In this document: positions 24,447 through 30,583 of the stretch, piece by piece | Position numbering within the stretch: position 1 is the first letter of the stretch | Layout of the letters: the number at the start of each line of letters is the position of its first letter | Source: a virus | Virus record (IMG/VR): IMGVR_UViG_2162886015_000032 | Span: 1 to 34,266 of that record | Reading direction: 5' to 3' (one strand) | Length of the DNA stretch: 34,266 nucleotides | Made by a program: the position numbers and the translations under genes | The notes under the pieces: generated by a model | Seen by the model: only the letters and a program-made list of their open reading frames with translations | Databases searched by the model: none | What the model was told of the DNA's origin: nothing

Positions 24447-24901
24447 CTGGCGGGTGGGCCCTTCGGGCGCCCTGCCACCTCAGTGACGGTTTCACCGTCA
24501 CGGAGGACGACTGGAAAACGGGAGCCGACCTCAAGCGCCTGTGCGGGCCCCAGCTCCCCACCTGCGGGCCGTGCCCGTTCCGTGCTCTGTGCATCGCCAC
24601 CGTCAAACCGGCCCAGGCCAAGTTCGACGGCATCGCCGGCGGCCGCCTGTGGTGTAACGGCGACGTCATCGACGCCCTCGACGACGTCAATGACGAGGAG
24701 CTGGCCGAGCCGAAACTGCGCGCCTCCTGCGGCACTGAGGCGGGAGCCAAGGACCACACCCGCCACGGCGAAAGTCCCTGCCCCTCCTGCCGCCAAGCGG
24801 TCCGCGAGATGACCGCGCGCCGCAAGGAAGAGGCGGAGGCCAACGCCAGAGCCAAGGCCAGCGGACCTGGGCAACTGCAGTTCGACTTCGCCACCACCTG
24901 A
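24443..24901 (+). CDS. WhiB-like Fe-S protein, divergent
   Basis: 152 residues, GTG overlapping the methyltransferase stop as GTGA. It has C11, then C41-x2-C44-x5-C50, followed by KFDGIAGGRLW. This matches the WhiB-like plan of four cysteines binding a 4Fe-4S cluster followed by a Gly-rich turn and Trp, although the usual GVWGG is altered. A second cysteine set (SCGTEAG...CPSC, about 91-112) leads to a charged helix. The C-terminus is QLQFDF plus four residues, a possible clamp-binding hexapeptide. Phage WhiB-like proteins can bind the principal sigma factor and repress host genes; that role here is inferred. Confidence 0.65.
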   Translation: MTGGWALRAPCHLSDGFTVTEDDWKTGADLKRLCGPQLPTCGPCPFRALCIATVKPAQAKFDGIAGGRLWCNGDVIDALDDVNDEELAEPKLRASCGTEAGAKDHTRHGESPCPSCRQAVREMTARRKEEAEANARAKASGPGQLQFDFATT

Positions 24902-24907
24902 CCCCTC

Positions 24908-24938
24908 GCCTGCCCGCCCAGGACCGGGGCGGGCAGGC
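24908..24938 (+). terminator. Intergenic hairpin terminator
   Basis: Perfect 12-base stem (24908-24919 and 24927-24938) with a 7-base loop, after the WhiB-like gene. Confidence 0.7.
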
Positions 24939-24963
24939 CCGCCATCCCGCATTGGAGAGGACC

Positions 24964-25473
24964 ATGCCCCATCCCGCCACCCCGCGCCCCCTGCGCCAGA
25001 GCCTGCAACCCATGATCGCCGGTGCCGTCCTGGCCAGCTCCCACCCTGGCCTGATCGCCGACAGCATCGAGATCGACCACCTTGGCGTCGCCACCGGCGA
25101 CGACCCGCTCGGCCTGCGCGTGTTCCTGTACTACCCCGGCGACGGCGTGTTCCAGCAATGGGTGCACGCCATCGGTGCCACCGAGTTCGGCGCACCCCGG
25201 CCCACCAGCCGACCCGGCGAGTTGTCCCACACCGCCACCGGGCACGTCGGCCACACCCCTGTCGAGGTCACCTGTCTGATGCAGCGCGACGAGTGGGTGT
25301 GGCGCACTAGCACCGGAAGCGACGTCCACAGACGGGACCGCGCCAAGGACGGTTCCTGGGCGGTCTGCGGCGACCTGATTGCGGGCGTCGTCGACGCCCG
25401 TAACTCACTGCATCCGCAACCGCACTGCCCCGGTTGCGGGAAACCCGACACCGTCCCGGCAGACGCGCGGTGA
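24964..25473 (+). CDS. Early phage protein with C-terminal zinc site
   Basis: 169 residues, ATG after TTGGAGAGG. A beta-rich core (IEIDHLGVATGDDPLGLRVFLYYPGDG, EVTCLMQRDEWVWR) is followed by CPGC near the C-terminus (HPQPHCPGCGKPD), a half zinc site. I recognise no family. The stop overlaps the next start (GTGA), so this gene and the next are translationally coupled, unusual in a region where genes are otherwise insulated by hairpins. Confidence 0.65.
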   Translation: MPHPATPRPLRQSLQPMIAGAVLASSHPGLIADSIEIDHLGVATGDDPLGLRVFLYYPGDGVFQQWVHAIGATEFGAPRPTSRPGELSHTATGHVGHTPVEVTCLMQRDEWVWRTSTGSDVHRRDRAKDGSWAVCGDLIAGVVDARNSLHPQPHCPGCGKPDTVPADAR

Positions 25474-25649
25474 TCCGAACCAAGGGTCGTGCCTGTACCG
25501 GCAAGCGCCGCCACGACACCCGCCAAGAAGCCATGGAGCACTGCGACCGGCTGATGGCCAAGGGTGCCGTGCGCTTGGCCGCCTACCCGTGTCGCAACCG
25601 CACTTGCGGCGGCTGGCACGTCGGCCATCTGCCCAAGCCCCGCTCCTGA
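25470..25649 (+). CDS. Small zinc-ribbon-like early protein
   Basis: 59 residues from GTG 25470, overlapping the preceding stop by GTGA. The pattern CTGKRRHDTRQEAMEHC, then LAAYPCRNRTCGGWHVGH, is that of a widespread actinobacterial phage and mobile-element family with a conserved Cys/His cluster (C-G-G-W-H). It is probably a zinc-stabilised nucleic-acid-binding protein; the precise role is unknown. A longer in-frame reading from 25434 overlaps the upstream gene and is not preferred. Confidence 0.7.
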   Translation: MIRTKGRACTGKRRHDTRQEAMEHCDRLMAKGAVRLAAYPCRNRTCGGWHVGHLPKPRS

Positions 25650-25663
25650 CAGACCCCCGAACC

Positions 25664-25702
25664 GGGCCGCGCCCACGGTGATCACCCCTGCGGGCGCGGC
25701 CC
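25664..25702 (+). terminator. Intergenic hairpin, family A copy 1
   Basis: Perfect 11-base stem (25664-25674 and 25692-25702) with a 17-base loop. The loop contains ATCACCCCT and is similar to that of the hairpin at 26197, so the two are related copies. Confidence 0.65.
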
Positions 25703-25733
25703 CACCACCCCTCATGAAGGAGCACAGGCCACC

Positions 25734-26183
25734 ATGGAAACTCCCAGCCGCACCCGGCTCGTCCAACTGCGCGCCACCAACGGTGATTTCAGCCAGGTCG
25801 CGCCGGCGAGGAGCGAGATTGCCGCGGCCGCAGGCGGCCGCGAAATGTATGGCGTGTGCTGCGGCCTCGCTGAAGCTGCACGACAGGCCCTCATCCGGTT
25901 ATACGGGCACCCGAGCCCGCAGCTCCTGTGGGCGCTGGCCGCGCCCGACCCGGCCGACGGCCCTCAGTGCCCGGCACGCGACCTCTCGCTGCGATTCATC
26001 ACCGCCTCCGTCAGTGGCGACCTGCCGACTTGCCAAGCCCTTCATCGGGCGGCGGTATCCGCGGGTCCCCAAGGCTACGAGCACTTCCTGAAAGCGTTGA
26101 TCGCCGGCGTCTTCCACCTGACCCGAGTTGCCCTGGACGAGCGCACCGCCAACGGCGAGACGCCCGCCCAGCACCCGCACTAG
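25734..26183 (+). CDS. Early phage protein, unknown function
   Basis: 149 residues, ATG after AAGGAGCAC. The protein is mostly alpha-helical, with EMYGVCCGLAEAARQALIRLYGH, LLWALAAPDPADG and GYEHFLKALIAGVFHLTRVAL. Three of its four cysteines (CC and C near 40 and 82) are scattered without a metal-site pattern. I recognise no family. The gene is flanked by two related hairpins, consistent with a cassette that can be gained or lost by recombination. Confidence 0.62.
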   Translation: METPSRTRLVQLRATNGDFSQVAPARSEIAAAAGGREMYGVCCGLAEAARQALIRLYGHPSPQLLWALAAPDPADGPQCPARDLSLRFITASVSGDLPTCQALHRAAVSAGPQGYEHFLKALIAGVFHLTRVALDERTANGETPAQHPH

Positions 26184-26196
26184 CCCGACGGCTGGC

Positions 26197-26229
26197 CCGC
26201 GCCCGCAGCGACCACCCCTCGGGGCGCGG
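26197..26229 (+). terminator. Intergenic hairpin, family A copy 2
   Basis: 8-base stem (26197-26204 and 26222-26229) with a 17-base loop resembling that of the hairpin at 25664, including ACCACCCCT. Confidence 0.55.
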
Positions 26230-26271
26230 CATCCATCAACCATGCAAGGAACGGCCAGCTGACCAGGTGAA

Positions 26272-26314
26272 ACGCGAAAAGATTTCTTGCCCCCACCAGG
26301 AATGCACGTAGAAT
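26272..26314 (+). promoter_or_regulatory. Early promoter copy 3
   Basis: GAAAAGATTTC, TTGCCC at 26287-26292, a 16-base spacer, TAGAAT at 26309-26314 then AAGAG. Same layout as copies 2 and 4. Confidence 0.82.
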
Positions 26315-26440
26315 AAGAGGAACAGGAAGGGGAGTCGCCCGGTGTCGAAGACGCCAAGAAAGTGCGCCACGGGAGACGTGGACGCAAGGCGCAGGGCTGG
26401 GCGGCACTCCGCAACGACGATCGGCCTCTTGGAGGAGCCC

Positions 26441-26719
26441 GTGATCACCCTGCTGGACCAGTTCGCCGCCAACCTCGGCGAAGCCGACGACGCTGTCGCC
26501 GCCCTCGTCGGCGACAGCCTGTATATCCGCTACGCCAACGACCCGGCCATCCTGAAGATCACCTCGCGGCCCGGGTGTGACGAGGTCAAGATCACTTTCC
26601 AGGTCATCCACCCCGAGCGCGGCCCGATCGACGCAACCAGCTTTGTCCTGACCCGCGCGCAGGACTTCACGTTCGCCCTGGAGCAGCTGGAGTCGTACCA
26701 GGAGATCTGGTTCGCCTGA
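26441..26719 (+). CDS. Early phage protein, unknown function
   Basis: 92 residues from GTG 26441, seven bases after CCTCTTGGAGG. GTG 26342, with GGGGAG upstream, is in frame and would add 33 residues that partly encode the ribosome-binding element itself (GLLEEPV), so the shorter form is preferred. The protein has an N-terminal helix (LLDQFAANLGEADDAVAALVG), strands (LYIRYANDPAILKITSR, VKITFQVIHPE) and a last helix. I recognise no family. It is the first gene of the promoter copy 3 transcript. Confidence 0.6.
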   Translation: MITLLDQFAANLGEADDAVAALVGDSLYIRYANDPAILKITSRPGCDEVKITFQVIHPERGPIDATSFVLTRAQDFTFALEQLESYQEIWFA

Positions 26720-26729
26720 CCTTGCCCTG

Positions 26730-26763
26730 CGCCAGCCGCCCACCTGATGGCGGTCGGCTGGCG
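26730..26763 (+). terminator. Intergenic hairpin terminator
   Basis: CGCCAGCCG at 26730-26738 pairs with CGGCTGGCG at 26755-26763, a 9-base stem with further inner pairing. Confidence 0.6.
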
Positions 26764-26799
26764 TCGTCCCTGCAGAACCACGGCCTCTTGGAGGAAGCC

Positions 26800-27171
26800 A
26801 TGAACAGCACCGGACGCACCGACCCTCTCGCAGCTCCTTACGCCCTCATGACCGGCCAGGTGACCGAACGTTTCGCCGATGTCCTTGAAGGCCCGCACCT
26901 GCAAGCCCTGCTCGCGGAGCGTTTCGGCCTCACCGCTGACGCTGCAGGCCAGGCCGCGATCACCGTCGGCCAGGTCTTGACCGTGACCTGGCATGCGGCG
27001 GGGTACGGGCAGGAGTTCCGTACGTGGATCGGCTGCATGCCCGACGTGCTTCTGAAGTGCTTCGTGGAGATGGCCGCCCGCGCCGAGCGTGACGAGTTTG
27101 CCGCCGGCCATGCGGTGCACATCGGCCGTCAGGTGTTCACCGAACTCGCCCTGCGGCTCCGCCCGTTCTGA
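26800..27171 (+). CDS. Early phage protein, unknown function
   Basis: 123 residues, ATG seven bases after CCTCTTGGAGG. The sequence is helical (VTERFADVLEGPHLQALLAERFGLTADAAGQAAITVGQ) with a central VLTVTWHAAGYGQEFRTWIG. I recognise no family. It has one cysteine pair far apart (C104-range), no metal site, and no membrane segment. It is the second gene behind promoter copy 3, but a hairpin separates it from the first, so read-through or antitermination would be needed for co-expression. Confidence 0.62.
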   Translation: MNSTGRTDPLAAPYALMTGQVTERFADVLEGPHLQALLAERFGLTADAAGQAAITVGQVLTVTWHAAGYGQEFRTWIGCMPDVLLKCFVEMAARAERDEFAAGHAVHIGRQVFTELALRLRPF

Positions 27172-27225
27172 CCCGCGCAGGGGGTCACCGCGGTGGCGGC
27201 CCCCTTCACCGACTGGGAGATAGTC

Positions 27226-27615
27226 ATGAGCAAGACCATTCGCGGCGTCCGCCTCGACGTCGACGGCACCCTCGCCGACGTTCAACTGCCCGCTGGCGAC
27301 GGCCTGGCGGAGGCGCTGCGCGAGCACGTCGACGGGTGGGTTGAGATCGCTCACTACGCCCGCCCGGACGGCACGCGCCGCCTGGCGGTAGCCGTCGACG
27401 CCGACGGAGCGGCCCGGAAGTCCGAGAACCTGTACGTGACGTCGTTGCTCAACGCCGTCTACGTCAAGCAACTGCCGTACTGCCTGCGTGGGCCGGTTGT
27501 CCTGCTGGGGGCGCTGGACGGCTCGCGTCACCACGCAGACGTTCCCGAGCAGCTGCACGAGATCCTGCCGAAGATCATGGGCGCTCTCAAGGTGCGCTAC
27601 GGCACCGCCACCTGA
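27226..27615 (+). CDS. DUF3846-like early protein
   Basis: 129 residues, ATG after CTGGGAGATAG. The N-terminus RGVRLDVDGTLADVQLPAG, then LAEALREHVDGWVEIAHYARPDG, and NAVYVKQLPYCLRGPVVLLGALDG resemble the DUF3846 family, small phage and plasmid proteins of unknown function whose start reads like a beta-strand/loop followed by a helix and whose end has a G-x-V-V-L-L-G signature. The DxDGT stretch is not a HAD hydrolase active site in context. Family assignment is tentative. Confidence 0.55.
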   Translation: MSKTIRGVRLDVDGTLADVQLPAGDGLAEALREHVDGWVEIAHYARPDGTRRLAVAVDADGAARKSENLYVTSLLNAVYVKQLPYCLRGPVVLLGALDGSRHHADVPEQLHEILPKIMGALKVRYGTAT

Positions 27616-27654
27616 CTGACGCGGCCGGGCCTCGCCAGGGCCTGGCCGGACTGA

Positions 27655-27674
27655 TGTGCCACACCATTCGAACG
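27655..27674 (+). promoter_or_regulatory. TGTGCCACACCATT motif (exact copy)
   Basis: The 14-base motif is followed by CGAACG, including TTCGAA. Unlike other copies it lies 96 bases before the next start (27751) because a hairpin terminator is interposed. Confidence 0.5.
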
Positions 27675-27696
27675 CCTGCCGCCACATCGTCACCTC

Positions 27697-27726
27697 GGCC
27701 GGGCCCCGCGCTGCGGGCGCCCGGCC
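27697..27726 (+). terminator. Intergenic hairpin terminator
   Basis: GC-rich stem (27697-27709 with 27713-27726, one bulge) with GCT as the loop, followed by CTTTAT. It sits between the TGTGCCACACCATT motif and GTG 27751. Confidence 0.65.
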
Positions 27727-27750
27727 CTTTATGCCCAGAGGAGCAACACC

Positions 27751-28245
27751 GTGCCCGACGCCAATCAGCCACAGCAGCCTGCCCACATGATCGAGACCCG
27801 GGTCTGTATCGATGACACGCTCGGCCCCTACGACGCCAAGCTCGATCCTGCGGACCGGTGGAACGGCGCGCTCTCCCCGTACTTCACCCTCGACACCGTG
27901 CGCCAGCTCGCGGCCCGCACGCAGGAGATGGCCGAGGAGCGGGGTCACGACACTGTCGACACGATCCACGTAGTCGACGGCGACGCTCGCCGCGAGGGCG
28001 AGCCCCGCACGGCCGTCGTCTCGATCCGGCGGTGCTACGTCGACGAATACTCCGAGTCGGACACCGAGATCATCCAGCCCAGCAGCGAGGGCCTGTACGG
28101 CGTCGGCAGCTGGGAGTGGACCTGGCAATACGTGACCTGGTCATGCGCCTGCGGCTCCGACACGCCATGGCACGAGACCTGCTGCAAGAGTTGCGGCTTG
28201 CCTCGCCCGGAAGGCGTCGCCGCGCATGCGGACGGCCGCCCCTGA
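27751..28245 (+). CDS. Early phage protein with C-terminal zinc ribbon
   Basis: 164 residues from GTG, with GAGGAG upstream. The N-terminal two-thirds is alpha/beta (YFTLDTVRQLAARTQEMAEERG, VDTIHVVDGDARREGEPRTAVVSIRRCYVDEY). The C-terminal region WSCACGSDTPWHETCCKSCGLPRP has five cysteines in CxC and CCxxC arrangement and a histidine, a likely zinc ribbon for nucleic acid or protein contact. No enzymatic motif is recognised. Confidence 0.65.
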   Translation: MPDANQPQQPAHMIETRVCIDDTLGPYDAKLDPADRWNGALSPYFTLDTVRQLAARTQEMAEERGHDTVDTIHVVDGDARREGEPRTAVVSIRRCYVDEYSESDTEIIQPSSEGLYGVGSWEWTWQYVTWSCACGSDTPWHETCCKSCGLPRPEGVAAHADGRP

Positions 28246-28299
28246 GACTGCTTCACCCACTCCTGGCCGGGTGTCTGTCACCGCAGGCGCCCTTCCAGG

Positions 28300-28322
28300 T
28301 GTGCCACACCATTCGATCGAAT
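28300..28322 (+). promoter_or_regulatory. TGTGCCACACCATT motif with perfect palindrome
   Basis: Exact motif overlapping CATTCGATCGAATG (28309-28322), a perfect 14-base palindrome. It lies 46 bases before ATG 28346. The overlap of motif and dyad parallels the copy at 16816. Confidence 0.58.
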
Positions 28323-28345
28323 GAAGAAATCGGAGTCACCGTGTC

Positions 28346-28663
28346 ATGACCATCACCCGCCTCGACTATCTCGCGGCGAACGGCACCGACAACTTGTGCC
28401 AGCGGATCTTCCTGGCTGACGCCAACGGTCTCAGCGTCAAGGGCAAGCCTGGCGCCGTCGAGTTCGAAGAGGTCTACCTGGCCGAGGGACTCGACGCACC
28501 CGACGCCGACGGCTGGGAGCAGCAGGACGACATGGAGCTGTGGCTCACCAGCGGTGAACAGCCGGACCGCGGCCACCTGTTCTACGACGTGCCGGTGGCC
28601 GCCGTTCGCCTGCTGATCGATGAGCACGGCGGCGAGGACGCCGGCCAGGATCCCATCGCCTGA
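28346..28663 (+). CDS. Early phage protein, unknown function
   Basis: 105 residues, ATG after CGGAGTCACC. The protein is strongly acidic (EFEEVYLAEGLDAPDADGWEQQDDMELWL; DEHGGEDAGQD). Such acidic small proteins can mimic DNA, but no fold can be inferred. One cysteine only. It lies just before the HsdM-like gene and behind a TGTGCCACACCATT element. No family recognised. Confidence 0.6.
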   Translation: MTITRLDYLAANGTDNLCQRIFLADANGLSVKGKPGAVEFEEVYLAEGLDAPDADGWEQQDDMELWLTSGEQPDRGHLFYDVPVAAVRLLIDEHGGEDAGQDPIA

Positions 28664-28747
28664 CATCCCCCTGAGCGCCCCGTCATCCTGCCGAATTCCG
28701 GCCCGGGTGGCGGGGCGCCCTCATGCCCGCACTCGAAGGAGTAACTC

Positions 28748-29860
28748 GTGGAGCAGCTCGACCTGTTCGCCGCCGCCGAGGAAACCCCGGTCCCGGCGAC
28801 CTTCGCCGCCCGTTCCAAGTCGCCCCGTCCGATCACGATCCCCCCGGCGCCTCGCCCGGCGTCCGCGCCCCGCCCGGTCGCCGTTGTCGACGATGAGACC
28901 AACGCCCTGTTCGCAGACCTTCGCCCTGAACCACCGTCCGTCCAGACCCCCATCGCAGCGCCGCGCCGAATCGCGCCCCTGCTGATCGGCAACCCGCGTG
29001 ACGCCGGACAGCGCCTCGGCGAAGCCGTCGCGGACGCCTGGCACGCCTCCAACTGGGGCGGCTACCGCATCGACATCCCCGTCAGCATCGTCGCCGGCCT
29101 GGCGCTGTTTCCCATCAAGGGCCACACCGATGACGTCGCCCGCATCATCGGCAACTGCAGTGACTGGGAGCTCCTGCAGGGCTACCGCGAGATCTACGCG
29201 CACACCTGGGCGCACCGGCCCGACCTGGGGGCCCGCATGGCGCCGCTGATGGGCTGGCTCACCGAGGAGGGTGTGGAGGAGAAGGCGTACGCGGTGCGCC
29301 GGGTGACAGATACGGCGCTGCGCTACGGCATTCTGCAGCTGACCGGCGATCCCGACCCCTACCTCCGCTCCGACACTGACGTGATCTCGTGGACAATCAC
29401 CTCGCTGCGTTCGCACGGCGCCCGCCAGGGCCTCGGCGAGTACCACACGCCCCCCGAGGTGTGCGACATGATGGCCCGCGTCCTGATCGACGAGCCGCCC
29501 GAGAAGGGGGAGCGGTTCCACGAGCCTGCCGGCGGCACGGGCGGTATGTTCCGCGCTGCCGCCCAGCGACTGCGCGAGCTGCAGGTCGACCCCGCCGACT
29601 ATGTGTGGGCGCTGAACGAACTTGAACCGCTCGCCGCCGCTGGCGCGGCCGCCAACGCGATCGTGTGGGGCCTGGGCCCGAACGTGGTGATCGCTTGCGG
29701 CGACACCCTCGCGCAGGGCGATCTACAGGAGCAGGCCCGGCGGGAGCGGAGGGCCCAGTTCGAGGAGCGGGACGAGATCCTCGGCCGCATCGCGGTCGCC
29801 GAAGCAGTGCATGAAGCGATAACGCTCGCTGATCGGCTCATGGGCTCAAAGGCCGTCTGA
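28748..29860 (+). CDS. HsdM-like N6-adenine methyltransferase homologue lacking motif IV
   Basis: 370 residues from GTG, eight bases after AAGGAG. Residues 3-7 are QLDLF, a match to the beta-clamp-binding consensus. A Pro/Ala-rich linker runs to about 75. The HsdM-type GEYHTPPEV lies at 230-238 and the SAM-binding EPAGGTGG at 259-266, with NELEPLAAAGAA and CGDTL after it. The catalytic N/D-P-P-Y/F expected about 20-40 residues after CGDTL is absent; the chain instead ends in a charged helix (QEQARRERRAQFEERDEIL). No HsdS or HsdR is nearby. It may bind SAM without methylating, or act as a regulator or partner of another subunit. The C-terminal helix looks like normal protein, not truncation debris. 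Confidence 0.72.
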   Translation: MEQLDLFAAAEETPVPATFAARSKSPRPITIPPAPRPASAPRPVAVVDDETNALFADLRPEPPSVQTPIAAPRRIAPLLIGNPRDAGQRLGEAVADAWHASNWGGYRIDIPVSIVAGLALFPIKGHTDDVARIIGNCSDWELLQGYREIYAHTWAHRPDLGARMAPLMGWLTEEGVEEKAYAVRRVTDTALRYGILQLTGDPDPYLRSDTDVISWTITSLRSHGARQGLGEYHTPPEVCDMMARVLIDEPPEKGERFHEPAGGTGGMFRAAAQRLRELQVDPADYVWALNELEPLAAAGAAANAIVWGLGPNVVIACGDTLAQGDLQEQARRERRAQFEERDEILGRIAVAEAVHEAITLADRLMGSKAV

Positions 29861-29872
29861 CCTGGTGTTTTC

Positions 29873-29913
29873 CTGGAAAAATTCTTGCCCGGCCATCTCT
29901 TTGCCATTAGAAT
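29873..29913 (+). promoter_or_regulatory. Early promoter copy 4
   Basis: GGAAAAATTC, TTGCCC at 29885-29890, a 17-base spacer, TAGAAT at 29908-29913 then AAGAG. A weak leader hairpin follows (29922-29927 pairing with 29938-29943). Confidence 0.83.
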
Positions 29914-29964
29914 AAGAGTTTGGAGGGAGTGTGATCCCCCTCCCCGCGACCAGAAGGGAACCGA

Positions 29965-30153
29965 ATGTACGAGACCGGCCAGTGCATCGTCCTTGAGGCC
30001 ACCACCGACCCTCACACTGACCTCCGCCCAGGCGACGAGGGCACCGTCCGCTCCTACAACCCCACCCTCAGACAGCTCGGAGTCGACTGGGACAGCGGCT
30101 CCAGCCTCTCGATGCTCCTCGACGAAGGCGACCGCATCCGCCTCCTCCTTTGA
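29965..30153 (+). CDS. DUF4314 family protein
   Basis: 62 residues, ATG after AAGGGA. The sequence fits DUF4314: GQCIVLEATTDPHTDLRPGD, EGTVRSYNP, then LGVDWDSGSSLSMLLDEGDRIRLL. This is a small SH3-like beta barrel common on actinobacterial plasmids, integrative elements and phages; the function is not established. It is the first gene of promoter copy 4 and is followed by a strong hairpin. Confidence 0.85.
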   Translation: MYETGQCIVLEATTDPHTDLRPGDEGTVRSYNPTLRQLGVDWDSGSSLSMLLDEGDRIRLLL

Positions 30154-30159
30154 TCGCCA

Positions 30160-30182
30160 GGCCCCGCCCACCGGGCGGGGCC
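30160..30182 (+). terminator. Intergenic hairpin terminator
   Basis: Perfect 10-base stem (30160-30169 and 30173-30182) with ACC as the loop, extended by an A-T pair, six bases after the DUF4314 stop. Confidence 0.8.
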
Positions 30183-30216
30183 TTCGAGCACCGCCGACCG
30201 ACCTCTTGGAGGACCC

Positions 30217-30516
30217 GTGCAACTCGTAGCCCCGACCTTCGACGTTCAGCTCGAACTCCCGGCCCTCGAAGCCACCGCCCGCAAGTGGGCCACCCGCACG
30301 CGCGCGCTCAACCGTGCCGTCTGCGACGACCAGGAGCACGCCCTAACCGTCGCCGCAGTCCAGCTCGACTCCGCCGCTCAATACCTCCGCCACGGTGACG
30401 TCGGCAAGGCCCGCGATGCCCTGCGCATCGCCAGCAACTACGCCGGCAGCGAGGAAGCCACCGCCCCCCGCATCGCCGAAGCCGCCCGAACCCTCCTGGC
30501 CGCCATCCCGGCCTGA
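30217..30516 (+). CDS. Small helical early protein, unknown function
   Basis: 99 residues from GTG, seven bases after CCTCTTGGAGG. Mostly helical (LEATARKWATRTRALNRAV, ALTVAAVQLDSAAQYLRHG, KARDALRIASNYAGSEEA). It may form a coiled-coil or helical bundle. Its first codons (GTGCAACTCG) and the upstream element are nearly identical to those of the gene at 30584, so the two starts may share an origin. No family recognised. Confidence 0.6.
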   Translation: MQLVAPTFDVQLELPALEATARKWATRTRALNRAVCDDQEHALTVAAVQLDSAAQYLRHGDVGKARDALRIASNYAGSEEATAPRIAEAARTLLAAIPA

Positions 30517-30526
30517 CCCCTAAACC

Positions 30527-30545
30527 CCCGCCCACCAGGGGCGGG
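30527..30545 (+). terminator. Intergenic hairpin terminator
   Basis: CCCGCCC at 30527-30533 pairs with GGGCGGG at 30539-30545 around ACCAG. Confidence 0.6.
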
Positions 30546-30583
30546 ACCCGAACCACACCAACGACCTCTTGGAGAAGAACGTC

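Noticed and set aside
22991-24901. 636-residue plus-strand ORF spanning the methyltransferase
   Set aside because: Only its last 152 codons are a real gene; the rest is the +1 shadow of the methyltransferase.
27226-27615. HAD-type phosphatase suggested by DVDGT
   Set aside because: The aspartate motif is at residues 11-15 without the other HAD motifs, and the rest resembles DUF3846.
29931-29996. Short leader peptide overlapping the DUF4314 gene
   Set aside because: A GTG after GGAG exists, but the reading is short and rich in Pro/Arg, and the start lies within a possible hairpin; support is too weak.
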